Source of the DNA: Muscardinus avellanarius
Lineage: Eukaryota; Chordata; Mammalia; Rodentia; Gliridae
Length of the DNA: 64,000 nucleotides
Assembly: GCA_963383645.1 (NCBI GenBank)
Contig: OY726579.1
Location: 1,589,501-1,653,500, forward strand
Direction: 5' to 3'
Position numbers and translations under genes: made by a program. The notes under the pieces are model-generated. The model was not told where the DNA came from and did no database searches. It saw only the letters and a list, made by a program, of their open reading frames with translations. Shown in pieces: positions 1-9,425 of this stretch (the stretch's first letter is position 1; each line of letters starts with the position of its first letter).

Positions 1-325
1 AAAGAACAGGAAGGTTCTTTCTTCCTTTCTTTCTGGCTAGAGTTGAATGCAGAAGAAGAGCTGTCTTGTAAAGTCAGGGGAATGGACTGCCAGAGACGGC
101 AGTCTGAAGACTATTCAAGAGAGAGAGTTCATTTCCTTGGTTTTGATGTGGCCACGTCATCTGTAAATTAGAGCATGGCTGTTTATTATTTAGACATTAT
201 TTGGCCATTTGCTTGGCTGCCAATTCTCTTGCTCTTAACCAAGCATGCTGTTAGCGCCAGAAGTGAGCCGGTCTGGGCAAAATAGACGTTCAAAACAAGA
301 AATGTTCTTCAAGTACATTAACTGG
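1..325. other. single-copy sequence, nothing recognised
   Basis: I see no repeat family, splice-site pattern or coding signal. A short T/C-rich run lies near position 20-35. Confidence 0.5.
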
Positions 326-447
326 TAATGCAAGCCTGTAATTCCAGTAAGGGGTGGTGGGAGGCTGAGACAGGAGGATCGCAGGTTCGAAGCCAGCCTC
401 GGCAACTTAGTGAGCCTCTCAGAAACGTTGTGAGACCCTGTTTCCAA
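326..447 (+). mobile_element. B1-like left monomer of a dimeric SINE
   Basis: It reads cctgtaattccag, then a perfect Pol III B-box match (ggttcgaagcc), then gtgagaccctgtttcc. The right monomer is absent here. An ID-like piece at 1276-1340 may be its displaced second half, pushed away by the elements at 448-1275. Confidence 0.8.
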
Positions 448-454
448 ATATTAA

Positions 455-540
455 AACAATGAGTGATGTGTGCGTGTGTGCCTCTACCATCTCATGCTCC
501 GTAAGGATGTATGATTACAGTGCACCAATAAAACATTTTT
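455..540 (+). mobile_element. L1 3' terminus, about 85 bp
   Basis: It matches the last 85 bases of the L1 at 42930-44025: gtgatgtgtgc..., cctctaccatc, gtaaggatgtatgattac and the terminal caccaataaaa. It directly follows a B1 monomer, so it is either a very short L1 insertion in the A-rich linker or part of a B1-L1 chimera. Confidence 0.75.
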
Positions 541-548
541 TAAAATAT

Positions 549-639
549 TTTTTTTTTTTTTTTTTTTTTGCGGGTCTGGGGTGGAACCCAGGGGCATTTG
601 ACCTCCGAGCTACACCCCCTGCCCTATTTTTTTATTATT
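549..639 (-). mobile_element. ID-like monomer with long A-tail
   Basis: The reverse strand reads gggcagggggtgtagctcgg followed by cccctgggttcc and a poly-A run. It sits at the 3' side of the SINE at 641-839. A shared taaaatattttt duplication at about 541 and 838 encloses both, so they may have arrived as one B1-ID-ID unit. Confidence 0.7.
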
Positions 640-640
640 T

Positions 641-839
641 TATTTTATTTTTTTTGGTGGTACTGGGGTTCCTGGAAGCCCTTCTATCTCCGGACTACAC
701 TCCCAGACCTATTTTTACATTTTTATTTGGAAACAGGGTCTCCTAAGCCAGCGCACGCGGCTGGCTTCGAACCTGCGCGATCCTCCTGTCTCTGCCTCCC
801 AAGCGCGGGGATGACAAGCGTGCGCCACCACGCCCGGCT
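641..839 (-). mobile_element. dimeric B1-ID SINE, youngest class
   Basis: It is CpG-rich, with the diagnostic agggcttccaggaacc right monomer and the shortened left centre. It points toward the plus-strand SINE at 869, giving an inverted pair with a ~29-bp spacer. Confidence 0.92.
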
Positions 840-868
840 AAAATATTTTTTTAAAAAAGGCGTCCAGG

Positions 869-1086
869 AGCCGGGCGTGGTGGCGCACGCTTGTCATCCC
901 CGCGCTTGGGAGGCTGAGACGGGAGGATCGCGCAGGTTCGAAGCCAGCCTCAGCTACTGAGTGAGGCTCTCGGCAACTTAGTGAGACCCCGTTTCCAAAT
1001 AAAATAGAAAATAGGTCTGGGAGTATAGCCCGGAGGTAGAAAGCCTCTGGGTTTTAGCCCCAGTAACACCAAAAAAAAAAAAAAAA
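869..1086 (+). mobile_element. dimeric B1-ID SINE, intermediate CpG-rich class
   Basis: It is full length with the uncut centre (agctactgagtgaggctctc) and a perfect B box (ggttcgaagcc) at 935-945. The right monomer is tagcccggaggtagaaagcc. It is preceded by ggcgtccagg, and a near copy, gttgtccagg, follows its A-tail. Confidence 0.93.
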
Positions 1087-1095
1087 GTTGTCCAG

Positions 1096-1275
1096 GGCTG
1101 GGCGTGGTGGCGCACACTTGTAATGCCCGAGCTTGGGAGGTGGAGACAAGAGGATTGTGCAGTGTGAAGCCAGCCGCACTGGCTTAAGAGACCCTGTTTC
1201 CAAATAAAAAACTATAAAATAGGTCTGGGAGTGCACAGGAACCCTAGTACCACCAAAAAAAAAAAAAAAAAAAAG
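1096..1275 (+). mobile_element. dimeric B1-ID SINE, youngest class with shortened right monomer
   Basis: It carries ggcttaagagaccctg. Its right monomer has lost most bases between gggagtg and caggaaccctagtacc. It is flanked by gttgtccagg and ggtgtccagg, so it used the same target as its upstream neighbour. Confidence 0.88.
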
Positions 1276-1340
1276 GTGTCCAGGGTGTAGCCCAGAGGTA
1301 GAATCCCCGTGTATTCAATCCGCATTACCGTCAAAAGAAA
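1276..1340 (+). mobile_element. ID-like right monomer
   Basis: It reads gtgtagcccagaggtagaat and ends near caatccgcattacc plus an A-rich tail. It may complete the B1 monomer at 326-447. Confidence 0.65.
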
Positions 1341-1394
1341 AAAAAAAAGTAGATCAACTTGTGTTTCATATCTTTATATTATCCTTTCATTTTT

Positions 1395-1531
1395 AATATA
1401 TTTTTAAAAATAGGGTCTCTTTAGGTTGCTAAGAGTCTCACTATGTGGCTGAGGATGGTCTGGAACCTGTGATCCTTCTGTCTCAGCCTCACAAGTACTA
1501 GGATTATAGGCCTGTGCTATAACGCCTGGCT
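1395..1531 (-). mobile_element. old B1-like SINE monomer
   Basis: It is a diverged left monomer: agggtctctttaggttgct, then ctgtctcagcctcacaagta, ending cgcctggc. No ID half is visible. Confidence 0.8.
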
Positions 1532-1624
1532 GAAGTTGCTTTAATTTAAAAGATTATTGACTCCAAAGCCCATGATAATCTTAAGAAGATGTTGAGATTG
1601 TATTTTGCTTTCTCTTACATTCTC

Positions 1625-1795
1625 ACATATATACAGATATAAGTTATATATATTATATATAGGAAAATTATATATTTAAGTTAAATATCATAATATATAA
1701 TAAATATATAAGTATATATTAATATATAATACATATATAATAAGTTAATATATAAATAAATATATATTAAATATATATTTAAGTTAAATATATAC
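1625..1795. repeat. AT-rich tract with tatata runs
   Basis: It consists of imperfect (TA)n mixed with taaatat motifs. Confidence 0.85.
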
Positions 1796-1844
1796 AGGCA
1801 AATCATTTAATTCCTTTTCATTTCTAGATACATAGATACAGATA

Positions 1845-1903
1845 TAGGACTTTAGGCAAATCACTTAATCTCTCTAGACATGACTTGTTTTTGTATAAAA
1901 AGC
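1845..1903 (+). mobile_element. possible MIR fragment
   Basis: The string ggcaaatcacttaatctctc matches the conserved MIR core segment (gggcaagtcacttaacctct type). The piece is short and is cut off by the SINE that follows. Confidence 0.45.
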
Positions 1904-1909
1904 AATGAT

Positions 1910-2112
1910 GCCGGGCGTGGTGGCGCACGCTTGTCATCCCCGCGCTTGGGAGGCGGAGACAGGAGGATCGCGCAGGTTCGAAGTCAGCCGCGCTGGCTTA
2001 AGAGACCCTGTTTCCAAATAAAAATATAAAATAGGTCTGGGAGTGTAGCCCGGAGGTAGAAGGGCTTCCAGGAACCCCAGTACCACCAAAAAAAAAAAAA
2101 AAGAAAAAAAAA
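1910..2112 (+). mobile_element. dimeric B1-ID SINE, youngest class, near-intact
   Basis: It is the best single example of the class: tcatccccgcgcttggg, then ggcttaagagaccctg, then agggcttccaggaacc, then a poly-A tail. The target repeats are aaaaagcaatgatg before and aaaaagcagtggtg after. The B box has one change (ggttcgaagtc). Confidence 0.95.
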
Positions 2113-2305
2113 AGCAGTGGTGTTATATTTGGTGGACATGAAGTGCTGAACTAATGAGAAATCTATTTTTGTGGCTCTGCATACACGCCTAACAGCCGTC
2201 ATCACAGGCAGCCCCTTCCCCCATGAGCTACTTAACTCTTGACAAAATGAATTTGACGCCACCAATTCTTCCCAAAGGCGCCCGACGATAAAATAATGTT
2301 TAACT

Positions 2306-2446
2306 TTCTTCCCTTCTCATCCGGCGCTTAGGGTTTAAATGAGACACTACAAATGGAACCCACTCCGACTGTCTTCTTGGAATTTCAACTGCAAAACTGT
2401 AAGTGGGCTAAACATTTCCACTAAATATTTTTAGAGAAGAGAAACC
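2306..2446 (+). repeat. duplicated segment, copy A
   Basis: It shares cttcccttctcatcc, ttagggtttaaatg, gcaaaac(t/a)gtaagt and ccactaaatattttta with copy B at 5344-5452 plus 5671-5695. It lies just upstream of the CA satellite. Confidence 0.8.
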
Positions 2447-2477
2447 ACAGAAAGTAGTTCACTCAAGGGGAAAATGC

Positions 2478-4996
2478 AACACACACACATACACACACCA
2501 CACCACACACACACATCACACACACCACACACACACACCACACACACACATACCACACACACACACCACACACACACATACCACACACACACCACACACA
2601 CATCACACACACCACACACACAAACACCACACACACATACCACACACACACAGCACACACACACAGCACACACACCACACACACACCACACACACACACC
2701 ACACACACACACCACACACACATACCACACACACATCACACACACATCACACACACCACACACACAAACACCACACACACATACCACACACACATCACAC
2801 ACCACACACACACACCACACACACACACCACACACATACCACACACACACACATACCACACACACACCACACACACCACACACACACCACACACACATCA
2901 CACACACCACACACACACCACCCACACACACATCACACACACCACACACACACCACACACACACACACCACACACACACCACACACACATACCACACACA
3001 TACCACACACACACACCACACACACACCACACACACACACCACACACACACCATGCACACACACACACCACACACACACACCACACACACACAAACACCA
3101 CACACACAAACACCACACACACATACCACACACACATCACACACCACACACACAGCACACACACACATCACACACACACATACTACACACACACCACACA
3201 CACACCACACACACATCACACACACACCACACACACCACACACACATCACACACACCACACCACACACACACCACACACACACACCACACACACATCACT
3301 CACACCACACACACATCACACACACCACATACACACACACCACACACACCACACACACACACACCACACACACCACACACACACCACACACACCACACAC
3401 ACATCACACACACCACACACACCACACACACACCATGCACACAAACACCACACACACATACCACACACACATCACACACCACACACACAGCACACACACA
3501 TCACACACACATACTACACACACACCACACACACACCACACACACATCACACACACACCACACACACCACACACACACATCACACACACCACACCACACA
3601 CACACCACACACACACACCACACACACATCACTCACACCACACACACATCACACACACCACATACACACACACCACACACACCACACACACACACACCAC
3701 ACACACCACACACACACCACACACACCACACACACACATCACACACACCACACACACCACACACACACCATGCACACACACCACACACACACATCACACA
3801 CACCACACACACACCATGCACACACACCACACACACATCACACACACACCACACACACATCACACACACACCACACACATCACACACACCACATACACAC
3901 ACACCACACACACACACACCACACACACATCACACACACACCACACACATCACACACACCACATACACACACACCACACACACCACACACACACACCACA
4001 CACAGCACACACACATCACACACATCACACACACCACACCACACACACACCACACACACACACCACACACACATCACTCACACCACACACACATCACACA
4101 CACCACACACACACACACCACACACACATCACACATACCACATATCACATACACACACCACACACACACACCACACACACACCACACACATCACACACAC
4201 ACACACCACACACACACACCACACACACCACACACATCACACACACACCACACACACATACCACACAAACACACACATCACACACACACACCACACACAC
4301 CACACACACATACCACACACACACACCACACACACATCACACACACATCACACACACCACACACACACACACACCACACACATACCACACACATATCACA
4401 TACACACACCACACACACACCACACACACACACCACACACACACACCACACACACACACACCACACACACCACACACACACACACACACACCACACACAT
4501 CACACACACATCACACACACCACACACACATACCACACACATATCACATACACACACCACACACACACCACACACACATCACACACACACCACACACACA
4601 CACACCACACACCACACACACCACACACACATACCACACACACACCACACAAATCACACACACATCACACACACTACACACACACAAACACCACACACAC
4701 ATACCACACACACATCACATACACACACCACACACACACACCACACACACACCACACACACACACCACACACCACACACACCACACACACACATACCACA
4801 CACACACACCACACACACATACCACACACACACACCACACACACATCACACACCACACACACCACACACACACACACCACACACACACCACACACACACA
4901 CACCACACCACCCACCCACACACACATACACACCAAACACACACACCACACCAAACACACACACACCACACACACACACCACACACACACACACCA
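2478..4996. repeat. 2.5-kb CA-rich satellite, degenerate (CA)n with CC, AT and rare G variants
   Basis: The plus strand is almost only A and C, built of CACACACC-type words with scattered CATCAC, CATACC, CAAACACC, CAGCAC and CATGCAC variants. Longer units recur: the rare word atcact appears at 3295, 3628 and 4073, and the sequence around 3181-3440 recurs about 333 bp later. Very long His/Thr frames on the plus strand and Cys/Val frames on the minus strand are by-products of the repeat. No gene is inferred. Confidence 0.97.
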
Positions 4997-5343
4997 CCGC
5001 TGGCTGGTTCTCTTCTTAATGCAGTGGGTACCACGGATGCTAGGATCTAGAGGTCTAGGTCCCAAAGCATCATGAAAATATAAGCTATCACAAGCTTTCC
5101 AAGTGCCACTTCACACAGACCTTTCCTTTAGGAATGGCATTAGCGCTCTTGACTATTGCATTAATGACAATACAAAGTGCCATTGCACAACATGAGTGAG
5201 AAGATGACTTGGGGTGCGTCTTAGACTCCTTGTGGGCTGCAGCCTGAATAATGGCATCCGAGAGCCCTCCACTCATTCACTAAGAAAATGTCAAATGCTA
5301 AGGAGAGTACTGAGGACATAAAATGCACTCAAGAAAAACCGTG
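4997..5343. other. single-copy sequence, nothing recognised
   Basis: This stretch lies between the satellite and duplicated copy B. No repeat family or coding signal was recognised. Confidence 0.5.
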
Positions 5344-5452
5344 TCTTCCCTTCTCATCCAGCATTTAGGGTTTAAATGTGAAAATACAAATGAAACTCGC
5401 TAAAATTTTTTTAAAATTTCCAATGCAAAACAGTAAGTTGGCTAAATATTTC
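5344..5452 (+). repeat. duplicated segment, copy B (interrupted)
   Basis: It is homologous to 2306-2446. After ggctaaatattt it is broken by a short (TA)n run and the SINE at 5495-5670. It resumes at 5671 with ccactaaatattttta through about 5695. Confidence 0.8.
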
Positions 5453-5494
5453 ATATATATGTATGTATATGTATGTATATATATATATATATAT

Positions 5495-5670
5495 GGTACT
5501 GGGGTTTCTGGAAGCCCTTCTACTTCAGGCTACACTCCCAGATCTATTTTTATATTTTTATTTGGAAACAGGGTCTCTTAAGCCAGCGAGGCTGGCTTCG
5601 AACCTGCACGATCCTCCTGTCTCCGCCTCCCAAGCGCGGGGATGACAAGCGTGCGCCACCACGCCCGGCT
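5495..5670 (-). mobile_element. dimeric B1-ID SINE, youngest class
   Basis: It inserted inside duplicated copy B, so it postdates the duplication. Its tail side is a (TA)n run at 5465-5494. Confidence 0.92.
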
Positions 5671-5740
5671 CCACTAAATATTTTTATAGGAGAGAAATAG
5701 CTTATGCTGCACTTAATCACACAAACACACTTTGTGCATG

Positions 5741-5800
5741 TGGTACTGGGGATTGAAACTGAGGACATTCTATCTCTGAGCTACACCCCAGCTTTATTTT
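5741..5800 (-). mobile_element. ID-like monomer fragment
   Basis: The reverse strand gives gctggggtgtagctcagaga and a ccccagtaccac end. There is no attached B1 part. Confidence 0.7.
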
Positions 5801-5810
5801 ATTTCTTATT

Positions 5811-6013
5811 TTTTGTGGTACTGGGGGTTGAATCCAGAGGCATTCTACCACCAAGCTACACCTCCAGCTCTGTTTTATCACTTATCTGGTGACAGGGTCT
5901 CACTAAATTGAGGAGGTCTTCACTAAGTTGCTGAGGCTGGCCTGGCACCTGTGATCCTCCTGTTTCAGCCTCTCAAGTATTGGGGTTACAAGCGTGTGCC
6001 ACCATGCCTGGCT
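5811..6013 (-). mobile_element. dimeric B1-ID SINE, old class
   Basis: Both monomers are present. CpGs are mostly lost, and the centre retains both ctcactaa repeats. Confidence 0.9.
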
Positions 6014-6070
6014 ACTTAATGGGATATTAATGCAGCATAATAATATATTTTATTTTATTTATTTATTTAT

Positions 6071-6248
6071 TATTTTTGTGGTACTGGGGTTCCTGGAAGC
6101 CCTTCTACCTCCGGGCTACACTCCCAGACCTATTTTATTTTTGGAAACAGGGTCTCTTATGCCAGCGCAGCTGGCTTCGAACCTGCGTGATCCTCCTGTC
6201 TCCGCCTCCCAAGCGCGGGGATGACAAGCGTGCGCCACCACGCCTGGT
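6071..6248 (-). mobile_element. dimeric B1-ID SINE, youngest class
   Basis: A tattttatt target repeat is seen before the T-run and after cgcctgg. The linker between the monomers is shortened. Confidence 0.92.
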
Positions 6249-6853
6249 TATTTTATTAACATTAATTAGTGATGGCCAATGTTACAGTTATGTAAAAACC
6301 ATACAAGCAGTCTCTGCCAAGAAGGCAGGCTCAGCAAGAAGCCATTGTTACCTACTCTTGATAGAGGAATTAAAACCCCAAATTTGTTCCTCCTGTTTCC
6401 TAGGAAGAATCAAGACCTCTCCTATTTGAACTGCTTTTCAGGATTCCAGAATCCGCATTTGTACGGTTTCAAAAGTGGGGACTAAAGATCTGAACAGATT
6501 TCTGATCAATGAACGGGACCTGTTTCTAAAAAGTTAAAAAAAAGGGCTCCCTCTATTTGAAGGTCAACTGGAGAGACTCTTGATGTACAAACGTAGCCTC
6601 GAATATTTTGAACAAAACACTCGGTTTTCCTTTGAAAGAATGGGAAATCATTCTTCGGTCGCAACTGTTCTGTTGGGAGGAAGTTGACAACTTTTCTTTC
6701 AACCCGTCTTTCTCAAAGTCTGCCCACCATGTAAGAGGAAAATCTTCTTGAACCACATGGCTTTCCAGACCCCATATTTCTACGATGAGATCACTGGTGG
6801 CGAGATGGAGAAGGCGGTGGTTCAACCCTCTCACTCCAAGGGTGTGGTGGAGC
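6249..6853. other. single-copy stretch, nothing recognised
   Basis: A minus-strand open frame of 93 codons (6553-6834) has no recognisable domain and no visible splice context. I do not call it a gene. Confidence 0.5.
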
Positions 6854-7041
6854 GAGCCTGCGTTCTAGACTCAGAGAGACCTAGAACCGGATCCTGGACC
6901 GAGCCTGCGTTCTAGACTCAGAGAGACCTAGAACCGGATCCTGGACCGAGCCTGCGTTCTAGACTCAGAGAGACCTAGAACCGGATCCTGGATCGAGCCT
7001 GCGTTCTAGACTCAGAGAGACCTAGAACCGAGTCCTGGATT
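6854..7041 (+). repeat. 47-bp minisatellite, four tandem copies
   Basis: Units start at 6854, 6901, 6948 and 6995. Each begins gagcctgcgttctagactca and ends near ggatcctgg. Copies 1 and 2 look identical, copy 3 has one change near its end, and copy 4 has decayed at its 3' end. Confidence 0.97.
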
Positions 7042-7224
7042 TGTTCTTATAAACTTGGGTGAAGGCATGTTGCTTAAACATTCTCAGCCTCCTTTCTCCC
7101 CTTTTCAAGGAGCTATTAGAAGATTGTAACATTAAAATTAGGAGAAGATAGGTATGCAAAGTTCTCTGACATTCTGACATAAACTACAGTGGCTCCCAAC
7201 CCTCCTTCCCCTGGCTCAGCGTCC

Positions 7225-7428
7225 TTTTTTTTTTTTTTTTTTTGGTGGTACTGGGGTTCCTGGAAGCCCTTCTACCTTCCGGCTACACTCCCAGACCTAT
7301 TTTTACATTTTATATTTGGAAACAGGGTCTCCTAAGCCAGCGTGCGCGGCTGGCTTCGAACCTGCGCAATCCTCCTGTCTCTGCCTCCCAAGCGCGGGGA
7401 TGACAAGCGTGCGCCACCACGCCCGGCT
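7225..7428 (-). mobile_element. dimeric B1-ID SINE, youngest class
   Basis: It has a 19-base T-run at its tail and both diagnostic changes. It lies directly against the 3' end of the minus-strand L1 fragment that follows. Confidence 0.93.
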
Positions 7429-7429
7429 A

Positions 7430-7750
7430 AGCCTTTGGTTTTTACTGGTGCATTATAGTCATACATCTTAATGGCGTACAAGATGGCGGAGGCATACATG
7501 AACACCTCACTCATTTAGCCCTTCCCCAATTCGTGTCCCATTCCCTCCCCCTACCTCCTTCTCATGTTTGGCTTAGTGATTGACTTTGATATGTTTGTGA
7601 ATGTACATCATGTACACTAGGAAATTTCCCTCTTCCCCCTCCATCCCCCTCAGTTAGTTGGCCTTATTATATCTATGGTTTCTTCTACTTCATTCCATGA
7701 CAAAAATCAGATGCTCTCCATAATATACAAAAGCTAGGGAGAAAATTCTT
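7430..7750 (-). mobile_element. L1 3' UTR and 3' end
   Basis: The reverse strand ends with cttacattaagatg-like sequence and caccagtaaaaacc. The C-rich block cattccctccccctacc is the complement of the G-rich run in the L1 at 42930-44025, and the two also share the tcaaagtcaatcac block. Confidence 0.8.
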
Positions 7751-8089
7751 TTTTTTAACAGCCTATTAATCTAAATATCTTTTTATCAAGTTTGTCTATC
7801 CCATATTTCATTTTTAAGCCCAAGATAGGAAGTGGAAGTCATTCAAAGAGAGGTAGGATGGTAAGAAAAAATGAACAGAAGATTCAGCTAAGTCAACTGA
7901 ACTAGCTCGGACGAGCTACGAGCCCTCTCATGCTTAGTCCAAGGTTGGTTTGCACAATGGCACTAATTCTACCTAATGTACAAGGCTGCTCTTGAGATAA
8001 TGTGCCACTCTGCCAGGATAATGCTGCGTAACATACACCGTGTCATACCCATATGGCAAGATATCATCAGCAGTTAATTACCTTTTCCT
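7751..8089. other. single-copy sequence, nothing recognised
   Basis: No repeat family or coding signal was recognised. Confidence 0.45.
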
Positions 8090-8287
8090 GAATTCTTTCC
8101 TTTTCCCTTCCTCTCTCCTTCCCTCCTCTCCCTCCTTCTCTTCCTCTTTTTCTTCTCCTCCTCTTTTCTTCCTCTTATTTTCTTCTTCCTCCTCCTCCTT
8201 TCTCCTCTCCTCCTCCTCCTCCTCCTCCTCCTTCTCCTCCTCTTCCTCCTCCTCCTCCTCCTTCTTCCTTGTCTGTCTGTCTGTCTC
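8090..8287. repeat. polypyrimidine tract, (CCT)n/(CTT)n rich
   Basis: Almost pure C/T on the plus strand, ending in (TGTC)n. The Ser/Phe-rich open frame across it is a repeat by-product. Confidence 0.95.
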
Positions 8288-8294
8288 TCCCCAA

Positions 8295-8445
8295 GCCTAT
8301 TTAATTTTTTTTTAAATTTTGAAACACAGTCTCACCAAGTTGTGGAGGTTCTCACTAGGTTGCTGAGGCTGGCATCAAATCTGTGATCCTCCTGCCTTAG
8401 CCTCCCAAGTACTGAGATTGCATGCATATAGGATCACACCCAGCC
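8295..8445 (-). mobile_element. old B1-like SINE left monomer
   Basis: Diverged copy. Its A-rich side faces the pyrimidine tract, which may be the expanded tail of this element. Confidence 0.8.
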
Positions 8446-8494
8446 TGGATTAGTTTCTCAGCCTAACAAAAAATACTACATAAAGCCCTGAGAA

Positions 8495-8887
8495 AACGAA
8501 ATGATTCTGGGGTTTAAATGTCCTCTCCAAAACTCGCCTTGAAATTAAAGCTGACATTGTGATGGTTATAAGACGGGCCCTTAAAGGGGTAATTTTGTCA
8601 CAGGAACAGTGGCCAGTTATCACAGGAATGAATTCCCTGTGAAAAGGGATGCTTTAATTATTTAATTAATTTATTTAATTTAACAGGGGCCAGGTGTGGT
8701 GTGCACGCCTGTAATCCCACTACTTGGGAGGCCGAGACAGGAGGATCACAGGTTCAAGACTAGTCTTAGCAACTTAGTGAGGCTGTCAGCAACTTAGCAA
8801 GATCCTGAATCAGAAATAAAAATAAAATAAAATAGGGCTGGGGGTGTAGTTCAGCGACAGGATGTGCCTAGGTTCAATTCCCAGAAA

Positions 8888-8930
<43 letters not shown>

Positions 8931-9090
8931 CTCCCCTTCTTCTTCCTTTTTCTCTTGCCACAAGATGCCATCAAATACAGCCTCTTGCCCTGAAATGGCT
9001 CAACCTTCAGACTCATGTGGTAAATAAACATCTACTGATTATAATTGTCCAAGTCTGTGCTACTTTGCCATAGAAACAAAAAACAGATTA
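8495..9090 (+). mobile_element. MaLR-like LTR remnant, interrupted
   Basis: The 5' part (ctggggtttaaatgtcctct ... acattgtgatggttataaga ... gggcccttaaaggggtaa) and the 3' part (cttgccacaagatgccatca ... gtaaataaacatctactg) follow the order of mammalian MaLR LTRs. The SINE at 8687-8928 splits it. Family assignment is by pattern memory only. No internal retroviral region is present. Confidence 0.6.
8687..8928 (+). mobile_element. dimeric B1-ID SINE with (CA)n tail
   Basis: Old class. The right monomer ends ttcaattcccagaaag and runs directly into about 20 CA units instead of poly-A. Confidence 0.9.
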
Positions 9091-9224
9091 AGGTGGGTAG
9101 GTGGGTGTGTGTCATGGGGAAGGAACACAGCCTCTTAGATAAGACCCAACCAGGGCTCGTTCTCCATCCATTATTTGCGATCATCGTGGCTTTGGACATA
9201 TTTATCTTTAGGAATCTCAGTTTT

Positions 9225-9425
9225 CTTTTATAACAGTGATGAGTTGTATTCGAAATCCTGTTAACCTATTTTCTCTCTTGCTTTCACACATGCGAGAAGA
9301 GACAGAATCCTGGAGTTTCTGAGACTGGTTGATCTCACTCAGCGTATTATCCTCTCGTTCCATCCACTTTTCTGTAAGTGACATACTTTTGTTCTTCTTT
9401 ATGGCTAAGAATAATTCCATTGTGT
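9225..9425 (-). mobile_element. L1 fragment (3' end of ORF2 / 3' UTR)
   Basis: The reverse strand contains an aatggaattattcttagcca type block and then gtgagatcaaccagtctcag, the conserved L1 tail segment also seen at 43560-43680. Confidence 0.8.

Noticed and set aside
568..960. Recurring protein-like string (GFLEALL...GYTPRP..., KPARLASNL...) in many places
   Set aside because: It is the translation of the young SINE in minus orientation, seen at more than ten sites, and is not a gene family.
869..1086. tRNA-like Pol III signals (A and B boxes)
   Set aside because: They belong to SINE monomers. No complete cloverleaf or tRNA gene is present.
2478..4996. CRISPR-like regular repeats
   Set aside because: No conserved direct repeat with unique spacers. 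The sequence is a eukaryotic satellite surrounded by SINEs.
2474..5075. Open frames of 858 and 546 codons rich in His and Thr
   Set aside because: Direct translation of the CA-rich satellite. There is no codon structure beyond the repeat, and the minus strand gives equally open Cys/Val frames.
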